Below are positions 8,779 through 17,900 of a stretch of DNA of 64,000 nucleotides, piece by piece (position 1 is the first letter of the stretch; each line of letters starts with the position of its first letter). The stretch lies in contig JADJWA010000001.1 of NCBI GenBank assembly GCA_016716605.1, positions 2,897,001 through 2,961,000 of the forward strand, given 5' to 3'. The notes under the pieces were generated by a model, which saw nothing but the letters and a program-made list of their open reading frames with translations, was not told the DNA's origin and ran no database searches. The translations under genes were made by a program, and so were the position numbers. The DNA comes from Flavobacteriales bacterium (lineage in GTDB: Bacteria; Bacteroidota; Bacteroidia; Flavobacteriales_F; PHOS-HE28).

Positions 8779-10154
8779 ACCTCGCCGTAGGCCGCCGCTG
8801 CCGCCTCCATGATGGCTTCGCTCATGGTGGGGTGGGGGTGAACGGTCTTGATGATCTCGTGGCCGGTGGTCTCCAGCTTGCGGATGCTCACGCACTCGGC
8901 GATCATCTCGGTCACGTTCATGCCGATCATGTGCGCGCCCAGCAGCTCGCCGTACTTGGCGTCGAAGATCAGCTTCACGAATCCGTCCTTGTTGCCGCCC
9001 GCGCTGGCCTTGCCGCTGGCGCTGAAGGGGAACTTGCCCACCTTGATCGACAGGCCCTTCTCCTTGCATTGCTTCTCGGTCATGCCCACGCTGGCCACCT
9101 CGGGGCTGCAATAGGTGCAGCCGGGGATGTTGCCATAATCGAGCGTGTGCGGGTTCTGCCCGGCGATCTTCTCCACGCAGATGATGCCCTCCGCGCTGGC
9201 CACGTGCGCCAGTGCTTGTCCGGGCGTGCAATCGCCGATGGCGTAGTAGCCGGGCATGTTGGTGGCGTAGTAGCCATCGACCTTGATCTTGCCCTTGTCG
9301 GTCACGATGCCCACCTCTTCGAGCCCGATGCCTTCGAGGTTGGCGGCGATGCCGACCGCGCTGAGCACGATGTCGCACTCGATCTTCTTCTCGCCAGCGG
9401 CGTTCTTCACGGTCACCACGCAGCCCTTGCCCTTGGTGTCAACGCTGGTCACTTCCGAAGAGACCATCACCTCGATGCCCTGCTTCTTGAAGCTCTTCTC
9501 GAGCTGCTTGCTCACGTCCTCATCCTCCACCGGGACGATGTTCGGCATGAACTCCACCAGCGTGACCTTGGTGCCGATGGCAGCATAGAAGTACGCGAAC
9601 TCGCTGCCGATGGCGCCGCTGCCCACCACTACCATGCTCTTGGGCTGTTCAGGCAGCACCATGGCCTCGCGGTAGCCGATGATCTTCTTGCCGTCCTGCG
9701 GCAGGTTAGGCAGCGCACGGCTGCGCGCGCCGGTGGCGATGATGATGTGCTTGCCTTCCACCACGCTCTTCTTCCCGTCGGCGGCAGTGACTTCGATCTT
9801 GCGGCCTGGCATCAGCTTGCCGGTGCCCATCACCACATCGATCTTGTTCTTCTTCATCAGGAACTGCACGCCTTTGCTCATGCCATCGGCAACGCCTCGG
9901 CTGCGCGCCACCATGGCCTTCAGGTCAGGTTTGCCCTCGCCCACGGTGATGCCATAATCCTTGGCGTGGCTGATGTACTCGAACACCTGCGCGCTCTTCA
10001 GCAGCGCCTTGGTGGGGATGCAGCCCCAGTTGAGGCAGATGCCGCCGAGGCTCTCGCGTTCCACGATGGCGGTCTTCAGGCCGAGTTGGCTGGCACGGAT
10101 GGCGGCAACGTAGCCGCCGGGGCCGCTGCCGAGGACGATCAGGTCGTAGCTCAT
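8766..10154 (-). CDS. lpdA: Dihydrolipoyl dehydrogenase (E3)
   Basis: 462 residues, the standard length. The ATG at 10154 gives MSYDLIVLGSGPGGY, the FAD-binding glycine motif; a much longer in-frame extension is not plausible. The redox disulfide is Cys40-Cys45 in GGICLNWGC, the NAD site is VVGSGAIGSEFA, a second FAD motif is YAIGDCTPG, and the C-terminal His-Glu pair lies in HPHPTMSEA. It reoxidises dihydrolipoamide in 2-oxoacid dehydrogenase and glycine cleavage complexes. No E1 or E2 genes are adjacent. Its last codons form one arm of a large hairpin. Confidence 0.96.
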   Translation of the reverse strand: MSYDLIVLGSGPGGYVAAIRASQLGLKTAIVERESLGGICLNWGCIPTKALLKSAQVFEYISHAKDYGITVGEGKPDLKAMVARSRGVADGMSKGVQFLMKKNKIDVVMGTGKLMPGRKIEVTAADGKKSVVEGKHIIIATGARSRALPNLPQDGKKIIGYREAMVLPEQPKSMVVVGSGAIGSEFAYFYAAIGTKVTLVEFMPNIVPVEDEDVSKQLEKSFKKQGIEVMVSSEVTSVDTKGKGCVVTVKNAAGEKKIECDIVLSAVGIAANLEGIGLEEVGIVTDKGKIKVDGYYATNMPGYYAIGDCTPGQALAHVASAEGIICVEKIAGQNPHTLDYGNIPGCTYCSPEVASVGMTEKQCKEKGLSIKVGKFPFSASGKASAGGNKDGFVKLIFDAKYGELLGAHMIGMNVTEMIAECVSIRKLETTGHEIIKTVHPHPTMSEAIMEAAAAAYGEVIHL

Positions 10155-10248
10155 GGTGATTGGAATGGCCCGTTTCGGGCGGGCGAATGTAGCCATGCCC
10201 ACGTGTCCCGGCTGATGGCGCCAGTGGCTGCCCAAGTGGGCTGAAAGC

Positions 10249-10278
10249 GAAAGGGCCATCCTTGCGGATAGCCCTTTC
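10249..10278 (-). terminator. Terminator hairpin after the DUF805 gene
   Basis: Arms GAAAGGGC (10249-10256) and GCCCTTTC (10271-10278) pair perfectly around a loop that can itself pair ATCC with GGAT. It lies 21 bp past the stop of the DUF805 gene and before lpd, and is followed on the minus strand by a modest CT-rich stretch. Confidence 0.6.
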
Positions 10279-10299
10279 AAGCGTGAAATTGAAGGCGAC

Positions 10300-10674
10300 T
10301 CAGGCCATGGCTCCCTCCTTCGGATTCTCACCATACTCGTTCGCGCCGGGCTTGCTGTCCGTGACCAATAGCACGAGCAACCAGATGGCACCGATGATCG
10401 GGATGAGCGCGATCAGGATGAACCAGCCGCTCTTGCCCACATCGTGCAGGCGACGCACCGCCACGGCGAGACCGGGCAGGAAGGTGGCCAATGCATAAAG
10501 CGCGTAAATGGGGCCGTATCCCGTCATCGGGCTCGCAAGGCCGGCCACATTGTCCAGCACCATCGCTGCAACCGCGAAGATGATGTTGAAGAGCGTGAAC
10601 ATCCAGTACTCCTTCCGGCGCGCACGGCCTTTGAATCCGACGTAGTTCTTGAGTGCTTTCAGAAACCAGTTCAT
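10300..10674 (-). CDS. DUF805 family small membrane protein
   Basis: 124 residues with four hydrophobic helices. The ATG at 10674 gives MNWFLKALKNYVGFKGRARRKEYW, split here as MNWFLKALK then NYVGFKGRARRKEYW, the characteristic DUF805 opening with an aromatic and basic stretch before the first helix. VRRLHDVGKSGWF near residue 85 is the second hallmark of the family. Function is unknown; these are inner-membrane proteins often carrying no partner genes. Here the gene stands alone between two terminable units. Confidence 0.88.
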   Translation of the reverse strand: MNWFLKALKNYVGFKGRARRKEYWMFTLFNIIFAVAAMVLDNVAGLASPMTGYGPIYALYALATFLPGLAVAVRRLHDVGKSGWFILIALIPIIGAIWLLVLLVTDSKPGANEYGENPKEGAMA

Positions 10675-10752
10675 GTGTGATGGGGTTTGGTTGCAAGCAA
10701 GGATAACGGCTTTTGCGATCCGCTGGATCCAGATTCGCCCAATTGGCCCCAA

Positions 10753-11568
10753 TCACTTGTTCGCCTTCTCCGTGCGCTCCCGATCAACGGGGAGTGCCAG
10801 CGGCTCCATGCTGAAGGGCCCTTTGGCGGTCTCGGTGAACGCGTCGTTCCAGGCCACGGTGAGGGTGGTGAACTGCATGTCGGCGATCTTGGCGGGGATC
10901 TCGGCCACCACGCTGAAGTCCTCGGTGCCGCCCGCTTCCAGGAGCACGGGCTTCGACTTGCTCTTCTCGTTGGCGAAGGCCTGGCCGCTGGGCAGCTTCA
11001 CGCTGATCCGGCTGGGGTTAACGATGCCCATGGCGCTGCCGGTGTACTGCACGCTGAAGCGCGCCACGGTCTTGTCGGTCTCCTTCGAGAGGTCCTTCAG
11101 GTTGAGCTTGAACGGACCAGCGCTCATGGCATTGGTGCTGGCGGGCAGGCTGAACTCATCCATCGCGGTCACGCGGCCCATGCCCGGGGCCATCTGCAGG
11201 CCATCGGCGAAAACGAGCACCGGTGATTCGTGCTGGTAGGTACTGGCGCCATAGGCATCCAGCGTCTTGGCCTCGCTGTCGAAGGGGCGCACCACGAAGG
11301 GCTTCTCCTTGAAGCGCGCAACGGCGTCGCCCATCACATACCGGAAGCGGCTCGGATCGACGAACAGGTAGTCGCCGGTCTTGTTCGTCACCTTCATCCT
11401 GAACTTGCAGAGGGTGAGCTCCCCGATGGCGTCCATGACCTCCACGGTGATGCCGCCCGTGGTGCCGCTCGCATTGGAATAGAGGAAGCGGTGCTTGGCC
11501 TTATAGGCGGTTTGCGCCGATGCGGTGAGCCCGATGAGGAAGATGGCGAGCAGTGCGGTTGTTCTCAT
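10753..11568 (-). CDS. Unknown secreted protein
   Basis: 271 residues beginning at the ATG at 11568 with a clean signal peptide (MRTTALLAIFLIGLTASAQ, cleavage after Ala-Gln or nearby). The mature part is predicted by eye to be beta-rich, with alternating polar and hydrophobic stretches, and has a single Cys. I do not recognise the family. It ends in a charged tail (DRERTEKANK). No outer-membrane or T9SS sorting domain is seen. The gene lies between dapD and the DUF805 gene with independent spacing, so context offers no function. Confidence 0.6.
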   Translation of the reverse strand: MRTTALLAIFLIGLTASAQTAYKAKHRFLYSNASGTTGGITVEVMDAIGELTLCKFRMKVTNKTGDYLFVDPSRFRYVMGDAVARFKEKPFVVRPFDSEAKTLDAYGASTYQHESPVLVFADGLQMAPGMGRVTAMDEFSLPASTNAMSAGPFKLNLKDLSKETDKTVARFSVQYTGSAMGIVNPSRISVKLPSGQAFANEKSKSKPVLLEAGGTEDFSVVAEIPAKIADMQFTTLTVAWNDAFTETAKGPFSMEPLALPVDRERTEKANK

Positions 11569-11647
11569 GGCATTTCTGGATTGGGCCGGCGCTCCGTGAA
11601 AATTGTGCCGGACATGCGGTCGATTCGTGGTTGCCGAAGTTCGGGGT

Positions 11648-12457
11648 TCAAACGGCCACGCTGTGCTCGCGCAGCGCTTCATTCAAGGAGGTCTTCTTGT
11701 CCGTGCTCTCCTTGCGCTGGCCAATGATGAGCGCGCAGGGCACGCCGTACGCGCCGGCCGCGAAGGTCTTCGGCACGGTGCCGGGGATCACCACGCTGCG
11801 CGGCGGCACCATGCCCTTCATCTCCACCGGCTCAGGACCCGTCACATCAATGATGCGCGTGCTGGCCGTGAGCACCACATTGGCGCCGAGCACCGCCTCG
11901 CTGCATACGCGCACGCCTTCCACCACGATGGCGCGCGAGCCGATGAAGCAGCCATCCTCGATGATCACTGGAGCTGCCTGCACCGGCTCCAGCACACCCC
12001 CGATGCCCACGCCGCCGCTCAGGTGCACGTGCCTGCCGATCTGCGCGCAGCTGCCCACGGTGGCCCAGGTATCCACCATGGTGCCTTCGCCCACATGGGC
12101 GCCGATGTTCACGTAGCTCGGCATCAGGATCACGCCCGGCGCCAGGTAGCTGCCGTGCCGCGCGATGGCATGCGGCACCACACGCACGCCGAGCTGCGCA
12201 TAGCGCCGCTTCAGCGGGATCTTGTCGTGGAACTCCAGCGGCCCCACCTCATACGTGTGCATCTGCTTGATGGGGAAGTACATGATCACCGCCTTCTTCA
12301 CCCAGTCGTTCACCTTCCAGCCGCCCATGCCATCGGGTTCCGCCACCCGCACTTCGCCGCGGTCGAGCTTCTCCACCACGGCCTCAATGTGATTCACCAC
12401 CTCCGCATCGCGCAGCAGGTTGCGGTCCTCCCACGCTTTCTCGATGAGTTCGTGCAT
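11648..12457 (-). CDS. dapD: 2,3,4,5-tetrahydropyridine-2,6-dicarboxylate N-succinyltransferase
   Basis: 269 residues, normal for DapD. It succinylates tetrahydrodipicolinate with succinyl-CoA in the lysine and diaminopimelate pathway. The helical N-terminal domain is followed by GGWKVNDWVKKA and the left-handed beta-helix of hexapeptide repeats (GVILMPSYVNIGAHVGEG, split around MPSYVNIGA, and GSCAQIGRHVHLSGGVGIGG). A substrate-binding segment reads VRVVPHAIARHGSYL. A CATCTTTG box just before the start is one mismatch from the -7 consensus. It is divergent from ruvX. Confidence 0.95.
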   Translation of the reverse strand: MHELIEKAWEDRNLLRDAEVVNHIEAVVEKLDRGEVRVAEPDGMGGWKVNDWVKKAVIMYFPIKQMHTYEVGPLEFHDKIPLKRRYAQLGVRVVPHAIARHGSYLAPGVILMPSYVNIGAHVGEGTMVDTWATVGSCAQIGRHVHLSGGVGIGGVLEPVQAAPVIIEDGCFIGSRAIVVEGVRVCSEAVLGANVVLTASTRIIDVTGPEPVEMKGMVPPRSVVIPGTVPKTFAAGAYGVPCALIIGQRKESTDKKTSLNEALREHSVAV

Positions 12458-12589
12458 GGGTCAAAGATGCGAGTTGAGGGTTGCAGGTTGATGGGCGGTT
12501 GAGAGTTGGTCCCAACCTTCAAACTACAAACGGTCAGTCCGAGCGGAGCGAAGGACCAACCATCAACCGAAGAACCCCACCTTCGCCCC

Positions 12590-13000
12590 ATGCCACGCGT
12601 CATCGCCATCGACTTCGGACTGAAACGGACCGGGCTGGCCGTCACCGATCCGCTGCGCATCATCGCCTCGGCACTGGAAACGGTGGAGAGCAAGGAGCTC
12701 ATGGCCTTCTTGATCGAGTACTGCGCCCGTGAACCGGTGGACGGTTTCGTGATCGGCCTGCCCGTGAACCTCGATGGCAGCGATACCGATGTGACCCCGA
12801 ATGTCCGACTGCTCGCCGATGCGCTGCGCAAGCGATTCCCCGCGCACTTCGTGGAACTGGCCGATGAGCGCTTCACCAGCAAGCTCGCGCAGCAGACCTT
12901 GCTCGCCAGCGGCAAAGGCCGCATGGCCCGGCGCGAGAAAGGGCAGATCGACCGCATCAGCGCGACGATCCTGTTGCAGGATTGGCTCGCCCGGCAATGA
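12590..13000 (+). CDS. ruvX: Putative pre-16S rRNA nuclease / Holliday-junction resolvase fold (RuvX/YqgF)
   Basis: 136 residues. The ATG at 12590 gives MPRVIAIDFGLKRTGLAVTD, the RNase H-like first strand with the catalytic Asp and the glycine loop. Later motifs are FVIGLPVNLDGSDT, FVELADERFTSKLA and the C-terminal D...SATILLQDWL. YqgF/RuvX proteins mature the 5' end of 16S rRNA in Escherichia coli. The upstream region has complementary arms GTTGGTCC (12505-12512) and GGACCAAC (12553-12560), which could form a hairpin between this gene and divergent dapD. Confidence 0.92.
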   Translation: MPRVIAIDFGLKRTGLAVTDPLRIIASALETVESKELMAFLIEYCAREPVDGFVIGLPVNLDGSDTDVTPNVRLLADALRKRFPAHFVELADERFTSKLAQQTLLASGKGRMARREKGQIDRISATILLQDWLARQ

Positions 13001-13336
13001 GTGGCAGGCGGATGGCGGCCGCCTCATCCTCATCCTATCGATCTTCTTCTCTGGAGGGTCTTCGCCGAAAGTTCCCCAGCCTCCGCATGGTCTCACCGCG
13101 CTAGGCCAGCAGGCGTGCAAGGCGGACCCTGCGGCACCGTCCTCTTCAATTGCAGGGATCACAATGGCGCTCATTCGCCGCTGAGGTAGCCGTGCTCCCG
13201 ATTCGCCTGCGGCGGTGCTATGCGGATGTGACCCGCGATTCACGTTGTCCATGGTCATGCCATCGCTCCTCAGGCCACGCTGCCCGCTCGTCAAGCGTCC
13301 ATCTTCCACCATGCGCGGCGCTACATTCGGCCGGGC
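13001..13336. other. 336-bp intergenic region with little recognisable content
   Basis: No convincing gene, RNA or repeat is seen. The only signal is TACATTCG at 13322-13329, one mismatch from the Bacteroidota -7 box, directly before the start of the large T9SS protein. That would leave almost no leader. Open frames crossing this stretch have no recognisable protein features. Confidence 0.4.
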
Positions 13337-16300
13337 ATGAAGCAGGTGCGCAACGGACTCCTCACTTTCCTCGCAGCGATCGCAGCGGTCGCCTGTTCCG
13401 GTCAGGCACGCTTCATCGAGAACAAGGGGCAATGGCCCGATGCCGTGCGTTACCGGGCCGAGCTCGATGGCGTGGTGCTTTGGGCGCAGGACGATGCTGT
13501 GCTCTTCGCCCTCTTCGACGCGAAGGCCCTGCGCGATGCCCATGCCAATGTGAACGACCCTTTGCCTGAGACACTGCGCCACCACGCCGTGCGCATGCGC
13601 TTCGTGAGCGCCACCGCCGGAGCCAGGGCCGATGCAGCGCAGGAGCTCACAGGCCATCACAGCTATTTCCTGGGCAGCGATCAGAAGCGGTGGGCGGGCG
13701 GTGCGCGCGCTTTCGCGGAAGTGAGCCTGCGGGAAGTCGCGCCCGGTTGCGATGCCGTGTTCCGCGCAGGCCGCAGCGGCGCGAAGTACGATCTGGTGAT
13801 CGCCCCGGGCGCCGATCCCGCGGCCATCCGCATCGCATTCGAGGGCGCCGACAAGGTGGAATTGCGCGGCGCAGCGCTGGTGGTGCATACCGCGCTCGGC
13901 AGGCTCACGGAGCGAATCCCGATCGCCTACCAGGAGATCAATGGCGAACGGCGGACGGTTCACTGCCGCTACACGCTGAATGATGGCGTCGTCGGCTTCA
14001 GGCCCGGCGATTTCGACAAGCTCCACCCGCTCATCATCGATCCCACCTTGCGCTTCGCCACCTACTCAGGGTCCTTCAGCAACAACTTCGGCTACACGGC
14101 CAGCTTCGATCAGCTCGGCTTCCTCTACGCCGGCAGCACGGCTTTCGGCAATCAGTTCCCCGTCACCACCGGCGCGTACCAGACGCAATGGGCCGGCGGC
14201 GCAGGCCAGCAGAACGGCGGCACCGACATCGCGATCACCAAGTACGACACCACGGGCACCTTCCTCGTGTGGAGCACCTACCTCGGCGGCAACGGCGATG
14301 AGATGCCGCACAGCCTGTATGTGGATGGCAATGATCAGCTCGTCGTACTTGGAACAACCGGCTCCACGGATTTCCCGACGCCTGCCACCACCTACGACAA
14401 CAGTTTCGGCGGTGGCAGCGCGGTGACGCCCGCCGGACTGGGCATTTCCTATCCCAATGGCAGTGACATGGTGGTGGCGCGCCTCAGCCTCGATGGCAGC
14501 GCACTGATCGGCAGCACCTACCTCGGAGGTGCCGCGAACGATGGCCTCAATACCGCCACCGGATTGAAATTCAACTACGCCGATGAGGTCCGCGGCGAGG
14601 TGCTGCTCGATGCCCAGGGCCGCGTGTGGGTGGTGAGCTGCACACAGACGCCCAACATGCCAACGACCGTTGGTGCGGCACAGACTGCATTCGGCGGCGG
14701 AAGCCACGATGGCTATGTGGCGCGCTTCAATCCGCAGCTCACGCAATTGCAGTATGGCAGCTACCTCGGCGGCAGCGCGGCCGATGCGTGCTACAACGGC
14801 GACCTCGATGCGCAAGGCCGGTTGTACGTGTGCGGAGGATCGGTGAGCAGCGATCTTCCCGCGAGCAACGGTGCGGTGCAGGGTGCATTCAACGGCGGAC
14901 CAGCAGATGCCTTCGCGGCTCGCTTCAGCGTGAATGGAAGCACCATAGAACGGCTCACGTACTGGGGAAGCAGCGGTTACGATCAGGCCTACTTCATCGA
15001 GTTGGATCAGTTCAGCAATGCCTTTCTCTTCGGGCAGACGAATGCGCCCAGCGGACAGTTGATCCAGAACGCGCCGTACAACATCCCCGGCGGCGGGCAG
15101 TTCATCACCAAGCTCGATCCCGAACTGAGCAACGTATTGCTGAGCTCGCGCGTGGGCGCAGGCGATGGCACACCGGACATCTCGCCCACGGCTTTCCTGG
15201 TGGATGTCTGCGACAAGATCTACACGAGCGGATGGGGCAGCAGCGCGGGCGGATTGGGCGGCGGCCTCACCACCTCAGGCCTGCCCGTTACGGCCGATGC
15301 GCACCAAGGCACCACGGCCGGTCACGACCTCTACCTCGCGGTATTCGACATCGACATGACCGCGCTCGACTACGCCACCTACTACGGCGGTGCGCAGAGC
15401 CCCGAGCATGTCGATGGGGGCACGAGTCGTTTCGATCGGCGCGGACGCGTTTACCAGAGCGTGTGCGCCGGCTGCCAGAACAACGACGATTTCCCCACCA
15501 CGCCGGGGGCCTGGAGCGCCACCAACAACAGCAGCGGCTGCAACAACGGCGTGCTCAAGTTCGATTTCGATGCACCGCTCACCATCGCGGCCTTCCTCGC
15601 CCCCGATACGGTTTGCGCGCCCCTGAGCGTCGCCTTCACCAACCTGAGCAGCGGCGCCACGAGCTACCTATGGGATTTCGGCGACACCCAGACATCAACG
15701 GCGTTCAGCCCCACGCATAGCTACGCACAGCCCGGCACCTACACCGTGACCCTCACGGCCACCAGTCCAGTAACCTGCAACGGACAGGACATCGCGACGC
15801 GCACCGTGACCATCGCGCCAGCGGGTCCATTGCTGCAAGCCATGAACGACACGCTGATCTGCGGCCCGTTGAATTCCTTCGAGCTGATCGCCACCAGTTT
15901 CGGAACGGCCGCCACCTGGCATTGGAGCAGCAACGCGCAGTTCACCGACATCCTCAACAGCGCCTTCTCCGACAGCACGGGCACCGTATCGCCCGCCATG
16001 AGCGGCACCTATCATATCCGTGTGAGCAATGGCTCCACCTGCACCGCACGTGACAGCGTGCAGGTCACTATTTCACTGGGCGCCATCGCCGTGAGCGGTG
16101 AGCAAGGAGTCTGCGCGGGCGATACCGCCGTGCTCACGTTGACCGGCGCAGATCCCGGATCCAGCATTGTATGGTCGCCGGCAGAGGACGTCATCAGTGG
16201 GCAAGGCACCTCAACGGCCCGTGTAGCGCCTGTGGAAGCGACCACCTATGGCGTGAGCGTCAGCTCTCCACTTGGCTGTTCGTGGGCCGGCACCGTGACC

Positions 16301-16843
16301 GTGAATGTCTCGCCGCTATTCGGCAATGCGGTCACAGCCACCGCCGATCAAGTGCTGGTGCTGCCCGGCACCACAGTTCAGTTGCTCGCGACACCGAGCA
16401 CGGGCGTTACCTATTCATGGCAGCCCGCCGGCGCAGTGAGCGATCCCGCCATCGCGAATCCCACGGCGGTCATTCAGCAGACCACCACCTTCACCGCCAC
16501 CGTGAGCGACGGCATCTGCACGCGCTCCATACCGGTGACCGTCAGGGTGTATGAATTACGCTGCGAAGAGCCGGACATCTTCGTGCCGAACACCTTCACG
16601 CCCAACGGCGACGGCGCGAACGACGTGCTCTTCGTGCGCGGCCGACACATCGCGCGCATGGAATTCAAGGTCTTCGATCGCTGGGGCGAGAAGGTCTTCG
16701 AGAGCGTTGATCCTTCATCTGGCTGGAACGGTGAATACAACAGCAAGCTGGTGGATCCGGCGGTATTCGTGTACCACCTGAAGGTCTGGTGCATCGATGG
16801 CCAGGAGTATTTCACGAAAGGGAATGTGACAGTCGTGCGATGA
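13337..16843 (+). CDS. T9SS type B exported beta-propeller/PKD cell-surface protein
   Basis: 1168 residues. After a signal peptide (about 1-23, ending ACSGQA) comes the FIENKGQWPDAVRY segment that opens the DUF7948 domain, then roughly residues 245-730 of SBBP-type propeller repeats (repeated YLGG, ITKYDTTG, TFLVWSTYLGG). A PKD domain lies near 750-830 (YLWDFGDTQTS, PGTYTVTLTA), then Ig-like segments, and the last 85 residues are a gliding-motility type B sorting domain (VPNTFTPNGDGANDV, VFDRWGEKVFES, GWNGEYN). It should be exported by T9SS and held on the surface. The next gene, a PorP/SprF protein, overlaps it by 4 bp, a common pairing for type B cargo. Confidence 0.9.
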   Translation: MKQVRNGLLTFLAAIAAVACSGQARFIENKGQWPDAVRYRAELDGVVLWAQDDAVLFALFDAKALRDAHANVNDPLPETLRHHAVRMRFVSATAGARADAAQELTGHHSYFLGSDQKRWAGGARAFAEVSLREVAPGCDAVFRAGRSGAKYDLVIAPGADPAAIRIAFEGADKVELRGAALVVHTALGRLTERIPIAYQEINGERRTVHCRYTLNDGVVGFRPGDFDKLHPLIIDPTLRFATYSGSFSNNFGYTASFDQLGFLYAGSTAFGNQFPVTTGAYQTQWAGGAGQQNGGTDIAITKYDTTGTFLVWSTYLGGNGDEMPHSLYVDGNDQLVVLGTTGSTDFPTPATTYDNSFGGGSAVTPAGLGISYPNGSDMVVARLSLDGSALIGSTYLGGAANDGLNTATGLKFNYADEVRGEVLLDAQGRVWVVSCTQTPNMPTTVGAAQTAFGGGSHDGYVARFNPQLTQLQYGSYLGGSAADACYNGDLDAQGRLYVCGGSVSSDLPASNGAVQGAFNGGPADAFAARFSVNGSTIERLTYWGSSGYDQAYFIELDQFSNAFLFGQTNAPSGQLIQNAPYNIPGGGQFITKLDPELSNVLLSSRVGAGDGTPDISPTAFLVDVCDKIYTSGWGSSAGGLGGGLTTSGLPVTADAHQGTTAGHDLYLAVFDIDMTALDYATYYGGAQSPEHVDGGTSRFDRRGRVYQSVCAGCQNNDDFPTTPGAWSATNNSSGCNNGVLKFDFDAPLTIAAFLAPDTVCAPLSVAFTNLSSGATSYLWDFGDTQTSTAFSPTHSYAQPGTYTVTLTATSPVTCNGQDIATRTVTIAPAGPLLQAMNDTLICGPLNSFELIATSFGTAATWHWSSNAQFTDILNSAFSDSTGTVSPAMSGTYHIRVSNGSTCTARDSVQVTISLGAIAVSGEQGVCAGDTAVLTLTGADPGSSIVWSPAEDVISGQGTSTARVAPVEATTYGVSVSSPLGCSWAGTVTVNVSPLFGNAVTATADQVLVLPGTTVQLLATPSTGVTYSWQPAGAVSDPAIANPTAVIQQTTTFTATVSDGICTRSIPVTVRVYELRCEEPDIFVPNTFTPNGDGANDVLFVRGRHIARMEFKVFDRWGEKVFESVDPSSGWNGEYNSKLVDPAVFVYHLKVWCIDGQEYFTKGNVTVVR

Positions 16844-17847
16844 AAAGCTGCGCCTCTTTGCTGCTCGTATTCGCCTTGGCATTCCGCTGCGAAGGCCAGG
16901 ACATCCACTTCTCGCAGTTCTTCAACGTGCCCATGGGATTGAATCCCGGGGCGATCGGGCAGTTCGATGGCGACTACCGGGCGCACGGCGTCTTCCGACA
17001 GCAATGGCGATCGGTCACGGTACCCTACCGCACCTTCGGGCTCGGCGGTGATGCGCGCGACTTCAATGGCATCAAGGGCCTCGGCCTCGGCGCCTGGCTC
17101 TTCAACGACCGCGCGGGCGACAGCCACATGAACCAGTTCCACTTCAGCATCGGCGGCAGCTGGACCGAGACACTCGATGCGCGCGAGCGCCACTCGCTCA
17201 CGGTCGGCGCGCAGCTCGGCCTAACCTCGCTCACCATCGACAACAGCGGCCTCAGCTTCGATGCGCAGTACAACGGCTTCACCTACGATCCGAGCCGCGA
17301 CAATGGCGAGGACTTCCAGCGCTACGGACTGCTGCACGAGGACATCCATGCAGGCATCGTCTATCGCTTCGTGCGCTCACCGCGCAACTGGCTGCAAGCA
17401 GGCTTCGGTCTGTTTAACCTCACCCGGCCCGGCGTGGGCTTCCTCAACGAGCCCAGCATCCCGCTCGATCGCCGAGCGGACCTGCATGCACTCATTTCCT
17501 TCCGCGTGCATGACGACATCGATCTGCTGCCTGCGATACGGTTGATGGCGCAAGGCACCTTCCGTGAATTCGACCTGGGTGCCAATGCGCGCTACATCCT
17601 GCTGCAGCGCTATGGCTTGAAGCGCGCCATCCTCGCAGGCGTTCATCTGCGCGCACGCGATGCTGGCTTCATCTTCGCGGGCCTTGAGCGCGACGGTTGG
17701 ACCTTCGGCATGAGCTACGACATCAACACCAGCGACCTGGTGCCCGCCAGCCGGAACCGCGGCGCTATCGAATTCACGGCGATCCGCATCTGGAAGAAAC
17801 GTCCGCCGGTGCCGGTGCGATTCAAAGCTTGTCCCGAGCAATTGTGA
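16840..17847 (+). CDS. PorP/SprF family type IX secretion outer-membrane protein
   Basis: 335 residues. The ATG at 16840 overlaps the stop of the preceding cargo gene (ATGA) and starts a signal peptide ending near CEGQ. The mature N-terminus DIHFSQFFNVPMGLNPG and the FRQQWRSVTVPYRTFGLG segment are hallmarks of PorP/SprF, followed by repeated amphipathic beta strands of a barrel. These proteins anchor or help export T9SS substrates, especially those with type B domains, so this one probably serves the 1168-residue neighbour. Translation coupling supports a dedicated partnership. Confidence 0.9.
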   Translation: MKSCASLLLVFALAFRCEGQDIHFSQFFNVPMGLNPGAIGQFDGDYRAHGVFRQQWRSVTVPYRTFGLGGDARDFNGIKGLGLGAWLFNDRAGDSHMNQFHFSIGGSWTETLDARERHSLTVGAQLGLTSLTIDNSGLSFDAQYNGFTYDPSRDNGEDFQRYGLLHEDIHAGIVYRFVRSPRNWLQAGFGLFNLTRPGVGFLNEPSIPLDRRADLHALISFRVHDDIDLLPAIRLMAQGTFREFDLGANARYILLQRYGLKRAILAGVHLRARDAGFIFAGLERDGWTFGMSYDINTSDLVPASRNRGAIEFTAIRIWKKRPPVPVRFKACPEQL

Positions 17848-17881
17848 TGAACCACGGATGGACACCGATGAACACGGATAG
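17848..17881 (+). repeat. Short AACCACGGATGGACAC-type dispersed repeat unit
   Basis: The stretch after the PorP stop is built of near-repeats of ACGGATGGACAC and GATGAACACGGAT. Motifs of this kind recur in intergenic DNA of many environmental bacteria, as far as I recall. It can be read in frame into the next gene, so part of an automatic N-terminus there would be repeat-derived. Only one copy was noticed in this window. Confidence 0.4.
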
Positions 17882-17900
17882 GACTTTGGCAAGCACCGTG

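Noticed and set aside
12505..12560. Inverted repeat GTTGGTCC/GGACCAAC between dapD and ruvX as a terminator
   Set aside because: The genes are divergent, so no transcript ends there; the 40-base loop makes a stable hairpin less likely.
13150..13569. 139-codon plus-strand frame in the gap before the T9SS protein
   Set aside because: Cys/Arg/Ser-rich, runs into the signal peptide region of the real gene in another frame, and has no homology I can recognise.
12563..14026. 487-codon minus-strand frame covering ruvX and the start of the T9SS protein
   Set aside because: It is antisense to two well-supported genes and has no recognisable domains or signal.
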